The notes under the pieces: generated by a model | Databases searched by the model: none | The model's input: the letters and a program-made list of their open reading frames with translations, nothing else | What the model was told of the DNA's origin: nothing | In this document: positions 9,590 to 18,644 of the stretch, piece after piece | How positions within the stretch are numbered: position 1 is the stretch's first letter | Layout: every line of letters begins with the position of its first letter | Translations under genes and position numbers: made by a program | DNA from: Acidimicrobiales bacterium | Lineage (GTDB): Bacteria; Actinomycetota; Acidimicrobiia; Acidimicrobiales; MedAcidi-G1 | Assembly: GCA_022449565.1 (NCBI GenBank) | Contig: JAKUSA010000014.1 | Coordinates: forward strand, 1-32,625 | DNA: 32,625 nt | Direction of reading: 5' to 3'

Positions 9590-10075
9590 GTGAGCGACCA
9601 AATTCCACAACCCCCGTCCGGTCCACTGGTCACCGTCGTCGACGACCGGTCTGACCGCCGGATCCCCGTGGACAGCGAGCGGTGGTCGTTCCTGGCCACC
9701 CGAATCCTGGCCGAGGCCTACACGGGGATGGCCTGGATCGAACTGGCGATTCATTTCGTCGACCCGGAGGCCATCGCGGCCCTGAACCGTGACCACCTCG
9801 GGGGTGACGGTCCCACCGACGTGTTGGCTTTCCCGGTCGATCTCCTCGGGGAGGTCCCCGACGGGTCGCCGGTGCTGCTCGGCGACGTGGTGCTCTGTCC
9901 GGCAGTCGCGGCGGGGCAAGCATCCGACCACGGCCGGGAAGTCGACGCCGAGCTGTCTCTCCTACTGGTCCACGGGATCCTCCACTTGCTCGGTTACGAC
10001 CACGCCGACCGGGAAGAGCGCGTCGTGATGCAGCGGCTCGAACAGGAGTTGCTGGAAAGGCATGCCCGGCTGTGA
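9590..10075 (+). CDS. ybeY: rRNA maturation endoribonuclease YbeY
   Basis: GTG 9590 in frame; metal motif HGILHLLGYDH, TDVLAFPVD. Confidence 0.93.
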   Translation: MSDQIPQPPSGPLVTVVDDRSDRRIPVDSERWSFLATRILAEAYTGMAWIELAIHFVDPEAIAALNRDHLGGDGPTDVLAFPVDLLGEVPDGSPVLLGDVVLCPAVAAGQASDHGREVDAELSLLLVHGILHLLGYDHADREERVVMQRLEQELLERHARL

Positions 10076-10085
10076 AGACCTACCG

Positions 10086-10934
10086 ATGAGTATCGGAGGA
10101 GCGATAGCGCGGCTGCTCCGTTCACTGGCCGAGCGCCTGACTCCCGGATCGGGTGGCGGTGGCGAGCCAGAGGTCTCGGAGGAGGAACTTCTGGCCGTCG
10201 CCGATCGGGCCCTGGAGTCTCACTCGATCGAGGTCGAGGAACATGAGTTGATCGGGTCGGTGATTGCCTTTGGCGACACTCTGGTCCGCGAGGTCATGGT
10301 GCCCCGACCGGACATCGTCAGTGTCGGTGCCGACTTCACCGCGGCAGCGGCCATGGAGGTGGCGGTGCTCAATGGTTTTAGCCGAGTGCCGGTCAGTGGT
10401 ACTGGTGTGGACGACATGATCGGGGTGGTCCACGCCAAGGACCTAATGGAGGCTCAGATGGACTCCCGCGGTGAGGTGTTGGTGGGGGAGATGGCTCGGG
10501 CACCGTTGTTCGTGCCCGAAACGAAGAACGCCGGTGAGCTTCTCCGGGAGATGCAGTCCAATCGTCACCACATGGCCGTTGTGGTCGATGAGTACGGGGG
10601 CACGGCGGGGCTGGTGACCCTCGAGGACCTGCTTGAGGAGGTGGTTGGGGAGATCGTGGACGAATTCGACCGTGAGGAGCCGCTTGCTCAACCGCTCCTC
10701 GGCGGTGGGCTCCGGGTTCACGGCCGGATGCCGGTCGACGAGTTGAATGGACTCTTGGGTGAGACTCTGCCCGACGGTGACTGGGACACCGTCGGCGGGC
10801 TCCTCTTCGACGCGCTCGGCCATGTGCCCGACGTTGGGGAAAGCCTCGACATGGCCGGACGCAGATTTTGCGTGGAACAGGTGATTGGTCGACGCATCAC
10901 CCGGGTTCGCATTAGCTCCCTTCCAGGCTCATGA
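10086..10934 (+). CDS. CBS domain protein, CorC/HlyC-like, without the DUF21 membrane domain
   Basis: [48 protein letters not shown]-terminal CorC_HlyC-like region. Confidence 0.88.
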   Translation: MSIGGAIARLLRSLAERLTPGSGGGGEPEVSEEELLAVADRALESHSIEVEEHELIGSVIAFGDTLVREVMVPRPDIVSVGADFTAAAAMEVAVLNGFSRVPVSGTGVDDMIGVVHAKDLMEAQMDSRGEVLVGEMARAPLFVPETKNAGELLREMQSNRHHMAVVVDEYGGTAGLVTLEDLLEEVVGEIVDEFDREEPLAQPLLGGGLRVHGRMPVDELNGLLGETLPDGDWDTVGGLLFDALGHVPDVGESLDMAGRRFCVEQVIGRRITRVRISSLPGS

Positions 10935-11833
10935 GCCGCGATCGGACCGCCCTTAGCGGGTCGGTCACCTCCGGGATTGTGCAGCCGGCTGGCCACCGGT
11001 CCGGTTTTGTGGCCCTCGTTGGTCGACCCAATGTCGGCAAGTCGACTTTGCTAAACGCGCTCCTTGGTCAGAAGGTGACGATCGTTTCCGACAAACCGCA
11101 GACCACCCGCACCCAGGTACGCGGGGTCCTTACCCGTCCGGATGTCCAGGCCGTATTCTGTGACACCCCAGGGATTCACAAGCCCCGGACGTTGCTCGGC
11201 CGGCGTCTCAACGACACGGCTCGCTCGGCTCTGTCCGACATGGACGTGGTCCTGTTCCTGGTGGAGGCCAACGCTCCGATCGGCCGAGGGGACCGCTTCA
11301 TCGCCGGGCAACTTCTCCCGGGGCATACCGTATTGGTCCTCAACAAGGTCGACCGGGTGGGTAGCAGCCAGGTGCTCGCCCAGTTGGCGGAGGCCGCGGA
11401 GTTCGGGTTCGACGAGTACTTCCCAGTGTCGGCAACCAGCGGTGAAGGCGTCGCCGGTCTCTGCGACCACGTGCTTGGTCGACTCCCCGACGGCCCCCGC
11501 TACTACCCAGACGACATGGTCACCGACGTGCCAGAGGCCTTCTGGGTGGCGGAACTGGTCCGCGAGCAGCTACTGACCGAGGTGCGGGAGGAGGTCCCAC
11601 ATTCGCTCGCCACACGGGTGACTGAATGGGAATGGCCGCTAATCCGATGTGAAATCCTCGTGGAACGGGACTCGCAGAAGGGGATCGTGATCGGCAGGAA
11701 GGGAGAGGTGCTCAAACGGGTTGGGACCAGGGTGCGCGAGCAACTCCCCGATGGTGCCTTTCTGGAATTGGTGGTCCGGGTCGACAAGAACTGGCAGCGA
11801 CGCCCCAGGTCCCTTGACCGGCTCGGCTACTAA
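10931..11833 (+). CDS. era: GTPase Era
   Basis: GRPNVGKSTLLNALLGQKVTIVSDKPQTTRTQVRGV, DTPGIHKP, NKVD, C-terminal KH-like IVIGRKGEVLKRVGT. Confidence 0.95.
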   Translation: MSRDRTALSGSVTSGIVQPAGHRSGFVALVGRPNVGKSTLLNALLGQKVTIVSDKPQTTRTQVRGVLTRPDVQAVFCDTPGIHKPRTLLGRRLNDTARSALSDMDVVLFLVEANAPIGRGDRFIAGQLLPGHTVLVLNKVDRVGSSQVLAQLAEAAEFGFDEYFPVSATSGEGVAGLCDHVLGRLPDGPRYYPDDMVTDVPEAFWVAELVREQLLTEVREEVPHSLATRVTEWEWPLIRCEILVERDSQKGIVIGRKGEVLKRVGTRVREQLPDGAFLELVVRVDKNWQRRPRSLDRLGY

Positions 11834-11884
11834 CCTGAATCCCCCGCCACCGGCACTTCGGGGCGATTCGGTAGTTTCGAGGGT

Positions 11885-12607
11885 GTGCTTCCCGCCGATC
11901 TCGACCCGGACCGCATTCCCGGCCACATCGCCTGTGTTATGGATGGCAACGGGCGGTGGGCCCGGGAGCGCGGCCTACCTCGTACTGAAGGTCATGAGGC
12001 CGGCGAGGAGGCCTTGTTCGACGTCGTCGAGGGGGCCATCGAGGCGGGGCTGGAGTGGTTCACGGTGTACGCCTTCTCGACGGAGAACTGGCGGCGACCT
12101 CCCGAGGAGGTCCGGTTCCTGCTTGACTTCAACGAGCAGATCATCCTGAAGCGTCGAGACCAACTACACGAGCGCAACGTCCGGATCCGCTTCATCGGCC
12201 GACGGGACGGCAGGGTTCCCCGACGGGTGATTCGCCGCATGGAGGAGGCCGAAGTGCTCACGCGGGCCAACACCGGACTCACCTTCACGGTGGCCTTCAA
12301 CTACGGCGGACGAGCCGAACTAGTCGACGCTGTACAACGGATCGTCGACTCGGGCCTGAGGCGGGTCAGCGAGAGAACTGTCGCCCGCCACCTCTACGAC
12401 CCTGACATGCCCGACCCGGATCTGGTGATCCGCACCTCGGGGGAGCACCGGGTTTCGAACTTCCTGCTGTGGGAGCTGGCCTACAGCGAACTGATTTTCA
12501 GCGACACTCTTTGGCCCGACTTCCGCCGGGAAGATCTTTTCACAGCTATTAAGGAGTACCAGGACCGGGAGCGTCGCTACGGGAGCCTGGCCGGTGGGGG
12601 TCGGTGA
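11885..12607 (+). CDS. uppS: Isoprenyl transferase (UPP synthase family)
   Basis: HIACVMDGNGRWARERGLPRTEGHEAG, YAFSTENWRRPPEEV, DLVIRTSGEHRVSNFLLWELAYSELIF. Confidence 0.95.
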   Translation: MLPADLDPDRIPGHIACVMDGNGRWARERGLPRTEGHEAGEEALFDVVEGAIEAGLEWFTVYAFSTENWRRPPEEVRFLLDFNEQIILKRRDQLHERNVRIRFIGRRDGRVPRRVIRRMEEAEVLTRANTGLTFTVAFNYGGRAELVDAVQRIVDSGLRRVSERTVARHLYDPDMPDPDLVIRTSGEHRVSNFLLWELAYSELIFSDTLWPDFRREDLFTAIKEYQDRERRYGSLAGGGR

Positions 12608-13323
12608 GCCTTTACCGCGCCCGGGGAGTTGTGCTGCGGACCTGGCGCCTCGGCGAGGCCGACCGGATCGTCGTGTTGCTCACCCCTGAGGAGGGGAAGG
12701 TACGGGCTGTAGCCAAGGGTGTTCGTAAGACTCGCAGCAAGTTCGGCGGTCGGCTTGAGCCGACCAGCCACGTCGCCCTACAACTGTTCAGGGGTCGCGG
12801 CGAACTGGACATCGTCACCCAGGCAGAGACCCTTGACCGCTTCGAGGGCCTCCGGGTGGACCCGGACCGTTTCGCTGACGCCTCAGCGATGCTCGAGATC
12901 GCCGACACGGTAGCCCCCGATGGCGATCCGGATCGGCGCCGCTACGAAATGCTGCTCGGTGCTCTACGGACCCTCGACGAGCGGCCCTCCCCACTACTTG
13001 TACCGGCCTTCTTCCTGAAGGTGCTCGACCACGAGGGCCTGGCTCCGAGCCTCGCGGCCTGCGTGCGCTGCGGGAGTGACGGTCCACTGGTGGCCGTTGA
13101 CGTCGGCGAGGGCGGCGTCTTCTGCCAGACGTGTCGTCGCGGCAGGTCGTTGTCCGACGGGGCATTGGCCGTCATGCGGGCCGTCCTGGGCGGTGGCCTG
13201 AGTGCTGCTCTGGCCGTCGTCGACCAGCAGGTGTGCGCGGAGGTCGACCAGGTGGTCACCGAGGCCGCCGAGTACCACCTGGAGCGTCGGCTGCGTGCCC
13301 GGCGGACTATGTATGGCAACTGA
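12604..13323 (+). CDS. recO: DNA repair protein RecO
   Basis: LYRARGVVLRTWRLGEADRIVVLLTPEEGKVRAVAKGVRKTRSKFGGRLEP; Cys pairs CVRCG/CQTC. Confidence 0.93.
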   Translation: MSLYRARGVVLRTWRLGEADRIVVLLTPEEGKVRAVAKGVRKTRSKFGGRLEPTSHVALQLFRGRGELDIVTQAETLDRFEGLRVDPDRFADASAMLEIADTVAPDGDPDRRRYEMLLGALRTLDERPSPLLVPAFFLKVLDHEGLAPSLAACVRCGSDGPLVAVDVGEGGVFCQTCRRGRSLSDGALAVMRAVLGGGLSAALAVVDQQVCAEVDQVVTEAAEYHLERRLRARRTMYGN

Positions 13324-13400
13324 GTGGATCGGTCGGGGAGGCGGTACCGGCTCGCAGACCTCACCGATCCCGGGGACCCTGCCCGGTACCCTTTGCGCCC

Positions 13401-14720
13401 ATGGTCCCCAACGACGAGACCCTCTTCGACAAGGTCGTAAACTTGTCCAAGCGCCGGGGCTTCGTCTTCCAGTCAGCGGAGATCTACGGCGGGTTCAGGT
13501 CCACGTACGACTACGGGCCGATCGGCGTCCTTTTGCTACGGGCCGTGAAGGACCAGTGGTGGCGTTCGATGGTGCAGCTTCGCCACGACGTTGTCGGCCT
13601 TGACGCATCAATACTGTCGCCCCCTGCCATCTGGGAGGCCTCAGGCCATCTCGCCAACTTCACCGACCCTCTGGTGGACTGCCGCGACTGCGGGGCCCGC
13701 CACCGCCAGGACAGGCTCGACAATCCGGAGGTCTGCCCAGCCTGTGGGACCAAAGGAGAGTTGACTGAGGCCCGCCAGTTCAATCTCATGTTCAAGACCC
13801 ACGCCGGGCCAGTAGTCGAGTCGGCCGCCGAGGTCTACCTGCGTCCGGAGACGGCCCAGGGGATGTTCGTCAACTTTGCCAACGTGGTGAACACCAGTCG
13901 GAAGAGGCCGCCCTTCGGTATCGCCCAGGTCGGCAAGTCGTTCCGCAACGAAATCACCCCGGGAAACTTTGTGTTCCGGACGCGCGAGTTCGAACAGATG
14001 GAGATGGAGTACTTCGTTCCCCCCGACCAGTCCGAGGAGTGGTTCCGCTACTGGTGTGAGGCACGCCGAGACTGGTATCTGGACCTAGGCATACCATCAG
14101 ATCGGCTGCGCCTAAGAGACCACGGGGCGGACGAGCTCAGCCACTATTCGGCAGCCACCGCCGATGTCGAGTTCCTATTCCCCTGGGGGTGGGACGAACT
14201 GGAGGGGATCGCTAACCGCACTGATTTTGATCTGAAGCAGCATGCGGAGGCCTCCGGCAACCGGCTCGAATACAACGACCCGGGGTCCGGGGAGCGATAC
14301 GTGCCCCATGTGATCGAGCCGGCGGCCGGTGCGACTCGCACGGCCATGGCTTTCCTGATGGCTGCCTACGACGAGGAGGAGGTCCGCGGCGAGACCCGTA
14401 CCGTGCTGCGCCTCGACCACCGTCTCGCCCCCTACAAGGTCGCAGTACTCCCACTGTCGAAGAAGGACGAGTTGATCGAACCGTCCAGAGTGGTCCTAGG
14501 CGCCCTGCAACCTCACTGGATGTGCGACTACGACCAGACCCAGGCCATCGGCCGCCGCTACCGCCGCCAGGACGAGATCGGCACACCGTTCTGCGTGACC
14601 ATTGACTTCGACACCCTGGAGGACAGGGCGGTGACGGTTCGGGAGCGCGACTCGATGGATCAGGAGCGGGTTGCGATTGATGACCTGGTCGACCATCTTT
14701 CGGGTCGCCTCGCCCACTGA
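13401..14720 (+). CDS. glyS: Glycyl-tRNA synthetase (dimeric type)
   Basis: FQSAEIYGGFRSTYDYGPIGVLL, VYLRPETAQGMFVNFANV, RNEITPGNFVFRTREFEQMEMEYF. Confidence 0.95.
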   Translation: MVPNDETLFDKVVNLSKRRGFVFQSAEIYGGFRSTYDYGPIGVLLLRAVKDQWWRSMVQLRHDVVGLDASILSPPAIWEASGHLANFTDPLVDCRDCGARHRQDRLDNPEVCPACGTKGELTEARQFNLMFKTHAGPVVESAAEVYLRPETAQGMFVNFANVVNTSRKRPPFGIAQVGKSFRNEITPGNFVFRTREFEQMEMEYFVPPDQSEEWFRYWCEARRDWYLDLGIPSDRLRLRDHGADELSHYSAATADVEFLFPWGWDELEGIANRTDFDLKQHAEASGNRLEYNDPGSGERYVPHVIEPAAGATRTAMAFLMAAYDEEEVRGETRTVLRLDHRLAPYKVAVLPLSKKDELIEPSRVVLGALQPHWMCDYDQTQAIGRRYRRQDEIGTPFCVTIDFDTLEDRAVTVRERDSMDQERVAIDDLVDHLSGRLAH

Positions 14721-14730
14721 TCGGACACCG

Positions 14731-14991
14731 GTGAGCGCCGAGGCCCACCCCGGGGGCTGGTTAGCCAGCCTGGTCGCCGATGCGGTCACCGACGGGTCGG
14801 CGGCGGCCCGGGGCACCGCGGTGGCTGCCGTGTCCCCTGAGTTGGTCGAGCGTCTTCTCCACGGAGGGTTCGAGAACCGGTCGGCCGACCTCGAGGTGGT
14901 CGCTACTGGTACGGGGGCCAGTCCGGGCGCCGCTGCGGGCGTGGTCTGCCTGTCCAGCGAGGAGGTAATAGTCGCCGGCGACCGGGACTAA
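14731..14991 (+). CDS. N-terminal piece of a PEP-utilizing (PPDK-like) protein ending at TAA
   Basis: Same frame as 15004..16272; ..TGTGASPGAAAGVVCLSSEEVIVAGDRD-TAA-PAILVCTETSPSDEPGM. Confidence 0.55.
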   Translation: MSAEAHPGGWLASLVADAVTDGSAAARGTAVAAVSPELVERLLHGGFENRSADLEVVATGTGASPGAAAGVVCLSSEEVIVAGDRD

Positions 14992-15003
14992 CCAGCGATC
15001 CTG

Positions 15004-16272
15004 GTGTGCACCGAAACCTCACCATCCGACGAGCCGGGGATGCGCCTCGCCGAAGGGATCGTGACTACCCGGGGCGGCATGACCAGCCACACCGCGGTGG
15101 TGGCCCGGGGGTGGGGACTCCCCGCAGTGGTGGGAGTGGAAGACCTACGAGTGAATGTTGACCACGCCATGATTGGCGGTCACCGTCTCGAACCAGGCGA
15201 CCGCGTTTCGCTTGATGGTGGCACGGGTGAGGTTCTGGTCGGCAACCTCGAGGTCTCCTCAGTAGAGGTCACTCCTGAGTTGGCGACCCTGCTGAGTTGG
15301 GCGGATGAGATCCGCATCGGTCGGGTCGGCGTCAGGGCTAACGCCGACACAGGCGCTGACGCCGAACGGGCCCGTGCCTTCGGCGCTGAGGGGATTGGGC
15401 TATGTAGGACTGAGCACATGTTCCTCGGCGACCGACTGCCATTGGTTCAACGTTTCATCGATGCCGATGGTGGACCCGACGAGGCCGACTCCCTAGCGGC
15501 ACTCGGCCAGGCTCAGCGGGCTGACCTGGCCGCGGTACTTACTGCCATGGCACCCCACCCGGTCACGGTACGACTACTCGACGCGCCGCTGCATGAATTC
15601 GCTGGTGGTACCGGATCCACCGAGTGGGCGGAGCACAACCCAATGCTGGGTACCCGTGGGGTGCGCTTGGCCGTGCTCCGGGAGGACCTCTATCGGATGC
15701 AGACTCGGGCCGTGCTCGGCGCCCTCGCCGACGTTCGGGCGGCCGGCTGCACGCCCCGGGCCGAAATCATGGTGCCCATGGTCACCGAACCGGCCGAGTT
15801 GGCCCTGGTGCGATCCTGGCTTGAGGAGGAGATCGCCGCGTCGTCGGAGTCGATCCAGGTCGGCACGATGATCGAGACCCCACGGGCGGCCCTGGCTGCC
15901 GGCATGGTGGCCCTCCACGCCGACTTTTTCTCGTTTGGCACCAACGATCTGACCCAATTGGTGTTCGGATTCAGCCGAGATGACGTAGAACGCAAAATCA
16001 TGACCCCATACCTGGAGTTGGGTCTCTTGGAGGCCAACCCGTTCGAGATCCTCGACGCTACGGTCGTTGCCCCACTTGTAGCGTCGGCGGTTACTGCGGG
16101 TCGGGCCGTCCGGCCTGAGCTGCCAGTGGGCGTCTGCGGCGAACACGGGGGTGATCCGACGTCAATCCGCTACTTGGTGGCAGCAGGGGTCGACTACGTC
16201 TCTTGCTCACCTTTCCGAGTGCCTGTGGCCCGACTAGCTGTTGCCCAGGCCCTGCTCGATATTGAGGATTGA
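15004..16272 (+). CDS. PEP-utilizing enzyme, PPDK-like C-terminal part
   Basis: GIVTTRGGMTSHTAVVARGWGLPAVVG (phosphohistidine), GIGLCRTEHMF, GTMIETPRAAL, SFGTNDLTQLVFGFSRDD, GVCGEHGGDP. Confidence 0.85.
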   Translation: MCTETSPSDEPGMRLAEGIVTTRGGMTSHTAVVARGWGLPAVVGVEDLRVNVDHAMIGGHRLEPGDRVSLDGGTGEVLVGNLEVSSVEVTPELATLLSWADEIRIGRVGVRANADTGADAERARAFGAEGIGLCRTEHMFLGDRLPLVQRFIDADGGPDEADSLAALGQAQRADLAAVLTAMAPHPVTVRLLDAPLHEFAGGTGSTEWAEHNPMLGTRGVRLAVLREDLYRMQTRAVLGALADVRAAGCTPRAEIMVPMVTEPAELALVRSWLEEEIAASSESIQVGTMIETPRAALAAGMVALHADFFSFGTNDLTQLVFGFSRDDVERKIMTPYLELGLLEANPFEILDATVVAPLVASAVTAGRAVRPELPVGVCGEHGGDPTSIRYLVAAGVDYVSCSPFRVPVARLAVAQALLDIED

Positions 16273-16332
16273 CGACCGCGGGTCTCCTCTGAGCCGAAAA
16301 ACGCCGTCGGGGCCCGCTGATAGGTTCCGAGC

Positions 16333-18132
16333 ATGGCGATCGTGGACGACGATGTGCGTCGGGTCCGCGACGAAGCTGACATCGTACGGCTGATCACCCC
16401 GCACACACAGTTGAAGAAGGTGGGGCGACAATGGAGCGGTCTGTGCCCGTTTCACAACGAGAAGACTCCTTCCTTTTCGGTGAACCAGGAAAAGGGCGTC
16501 TACTACTGCTTTGGGTGCCAGGCCCAGGGTGACGCCATCGAGTTCGTCCGCCAGATGGAGGGCCTGGATTTCGTAGGGGCCGTCGAGGTCCTCGCCGCTC
16601 GATCCGGCATCACCCTCCGCTACACGGAAAGGGCCGAGGGTCGTTCCCGGAGCCGCCGTAAGGAACTCACAGAACTGGTCGCCCGGGCGGCCGCCTTCTA
16701 CCACGAGAGGCTCATGGACCAGGGTGACACCGACGCCCGCCCGGCCCGCGACTACCTGCGGTCCCGCGGCTACGACGGAGAGGTAGCCCGCACCTTCACC
16801 ATCGGCTGGGCTCCCGACGGCTGGAACGCCCTGTCCACCCACCTGAAGGTCTCCGATGAGGACCTGGTTGCTGCCGGATTGGGGGCACTCAACCGCCATG
16901 GCGGTCAGTACGACTTCTTTCGGGCCAGGATCGTGTTCCCCATCTTCGATGAACGGGGTGAAGCAGTGGGTTTCGGCGGCCGGAAGCTTCCCGACGCAGA
17001 GGGGCCGAAGTACAAGAACACCTCTGACCGGGCGGAGATCTACTCGAAGAGCCAGATCCTTTACGGGCTCAACTGGGCGAAAACCGAGGCGGGTCGGATG
17101 GACGAACTGGTGGTTTGTGAGGGGTACACGGACGTGATCGGCTGCCATCTGGCCGGTGTAGAGCGCTCGGTCGCCACTTGTGGGACAGCACTCACCCCGG
17201 ACCACGCGCGGAAGATGGCCCGGTTCGTGAAGCGGGTGGTACTGGCCTTCGATGCCGACGGGCCCGGCCAAGCCGCCGCTGAGCGGGTCTATGGGTGGGA
17301 GTCGGAGTTCGGCCTCCAGTTCGCAGTCGCCGACCTACCAGCCGGTTCTGATCCCGGCGACCTAGCCCGCTCGGATCCCGAGGGCATGCAACGGGCAATC
17401 GCTGAGGCCCGTCCATACCTGGAGTTCCGGGTTGACCGAGTGCTCGAGCGGGCCGAGATGGATTCGCTGGAGGGACGGGCCCGGGCGGCCACCGAGGCGA
17501 TGGTTCTAGTTGCCGAGCATCCCGAGGAACTAGTACGTGACCAATACGTGATGCGCATCGCCGACCGATGCCTGGTGTCGGCCGACGAAGTACGGCGGCT
17601 AGCCACAGTGGGTGGGCGTAACTCACCGAGCTCCGGCCAACGACCTGATGTGCGGTCAGCCGGCGGATCGGGTGGGAACATTCCGGGGAGGTTGACGATC
17701 GAACATCAGGCGCTGCGCCTGTTGATCCACCGACCCGAGGACCTGTCGGCCTGGCTGGCCCCAGCCCTGTTCGCCGATCCGGTCGCCGAGATGGCCTACC
17801 GCGCATTGGCCGAGGTCGGTGAATTCCATGGCGCCCGGGCGACCGTCGACGACGAGACCGCCGACCTGCTGGGCCGCCTGGCCGTGCAGGATGCTTCCGA
17901 CGACGACCCGAAGGGCGTGGTCTGCCGGTTGCTGGCACTGGCCGCCGAACGCAATGCGGTCGAGTTGGAGGCCCGAGCCCGCTCCTCCGGGGACCTCGGG
18001 ACCTACCAGCCGTCGATCGCCTTCTTGCGACGCGGGGTCATTGACCTGCGAGAGACAGTGGCCGACCTTGACCAGGTGGAGCCGTTACTACGGTGGCTCA
18101 TCGACTACTCAGAAAATGACACCGATGGTTGA
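16333..18132 (+). CDS. dnaG: DNA primase DnaG
   Basis: Zn motif CPFHNEKTPSFSVNQEKGVYYCFGC; toprim ELVVCEGYTDVI; VVLAFDADGPG. Confidence 0.95.
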   Translation: MAIVDDDVRRVRDEADIVRLITPHTQLKKVGRQWSGLCPFHNEKTPSFSVNQEKGVYYCFGCQAQGDAIEFVRQMEGLDFVGAVEVLAARSGITLRYTERAEGRSRSRRKELTELVARAAAFYHERLMDQGDTDARPARDYLRSRGYDGEVARTFTIGWAPDGWNALSTHLKVSDEDLVAAGLGALNRHGGQYDFFRARIVFPIFDERGEAVGFGGRKLPDAEGPKYKNTSDRAEIYSKSQILYGLNWAKTEAGRMDELVVCEGYTDVIGCHLAGVERSVATCGTALTPDHARKMARFVKRVVLAFDADGPGQAAAERVYGWESEFGLQFAVADLPAGSDPGDLARSDPEGMQRAIAEARPYLEFRVDRVLERAEMDSLEGRARAATEAMVLVAEHPEELVRDQYVMRIADRCLVSADEVRRLATVGGRNSPSSGQRPDVRSAGGSGGNIPGRLTIEHQALRLLIHRPEDLSAWLAPALFADPVAEMAYRALAEVGEFHGARATVDDETADLLGRLAVQDASDDDPKGVVCRLLALAAERNAVELEARARSSGDLGTYQPSIAFLRRGVIDLRETVADLDQVEPLLRWLIDYSENDTDG

Positions 18133-18337
18133 CGAGGCCCCGGCAGCCTACTCGTGGTCCGGGGTGTCCGAATTCGAGTTCACCCGACTGGTAAGGCACG
18201 GGAGGACTCGTGGCCGCCTGAGCCTCGATTAGGTGATCGATGTGGTACGCGACACCGAGTTGACGTCGGAATTGATTGAGGCAGTACGGGCCGATCCATT
18301 GAGGAGTTACCTCGAGGGAGACGACCGGGTTGGTTAG
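18125..18337 (+). pseudogene. Sigma-70 region-1.1-like fragment interrupted by TAG (18230..18232)
   Basis: Readthrough gives ..EFEFTRLVRHGRTRGRLSLD*VIDVVRDTELTSELIEAVRADPLRSYLEGDDRVG*, resembling RpoD region 1.1, directly after dnaG. Confidence 0.5.
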
Positions 18338-18394
18338 GGTCCGCCGCTTCCCCGTGTCATGGGGAAGCCGGTTGGTATCCTTCGCTGTCACCAT

Positions 18395-18467
18395 TCCGGG
18401 GTAGCTCAGTTGGCAGAGCGTCGGACTGTTAATCCGCAGGTCGTGGGTTCGAGCCCCACCCCCGGAG
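18395..18467 (+). tRNA. tRNA-Asn (GTT)
   Basis: Acceptor TCCGGGG/CCCCGGA; anticodon loop CTGTTAA; T-loop GTGGGTTCGAGCCCCAC. Confidence 0.93.
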
Positions 18468-18468
18468 C
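18427..18468 (+). repeat. att-like direct repeat, copy 1 (within tRNA-Asn)
   Basis: TGTTAATCCGCAGGTCGTGGGTTCGAGCCCCACCCCCGGAGC; 41/42 identical to 19908..19949. Confidence 0.85.
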
Positions 18469-18644
18469 AAGGAAACTGCAGGTCAGAGCCAGTCCTTAGG
18501 GGCCGGGGTGATCTTCGAGTAGGCCCTTCTGGCAGCCCTGCTAGTCGGCCCGTCCGATACGAACTAAACACCTACCCACGGCTCGCGCTGCAAAGCCCGC
18601 AACTGTCAACAGAAGCAGGGCAGCATCACGACCAGGAAGAAGAT

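Noticed and set aside
14989-14991. TAA in the PPDK-like gene as a recoded codon
   Set aside because: TAA is not used for Sec or Pyl; mutation, error or reinitiation is simpler.
16234-17271. Long - strand ORF (345 aa) opposite dnaG
   Set aside because: Shadow ORF of dnaG; no recognisable domain.
17192-17938. 248-aa - strand ORF opposite dnaG
   Set aside because: Pro/Arg-rich shadow ORF.
18230-18232. TAG in the sigma 1.1-like fragment as pyrrolysine
   Set aside because: No Pyl context; truncated product without sigma domains points to a remnant.
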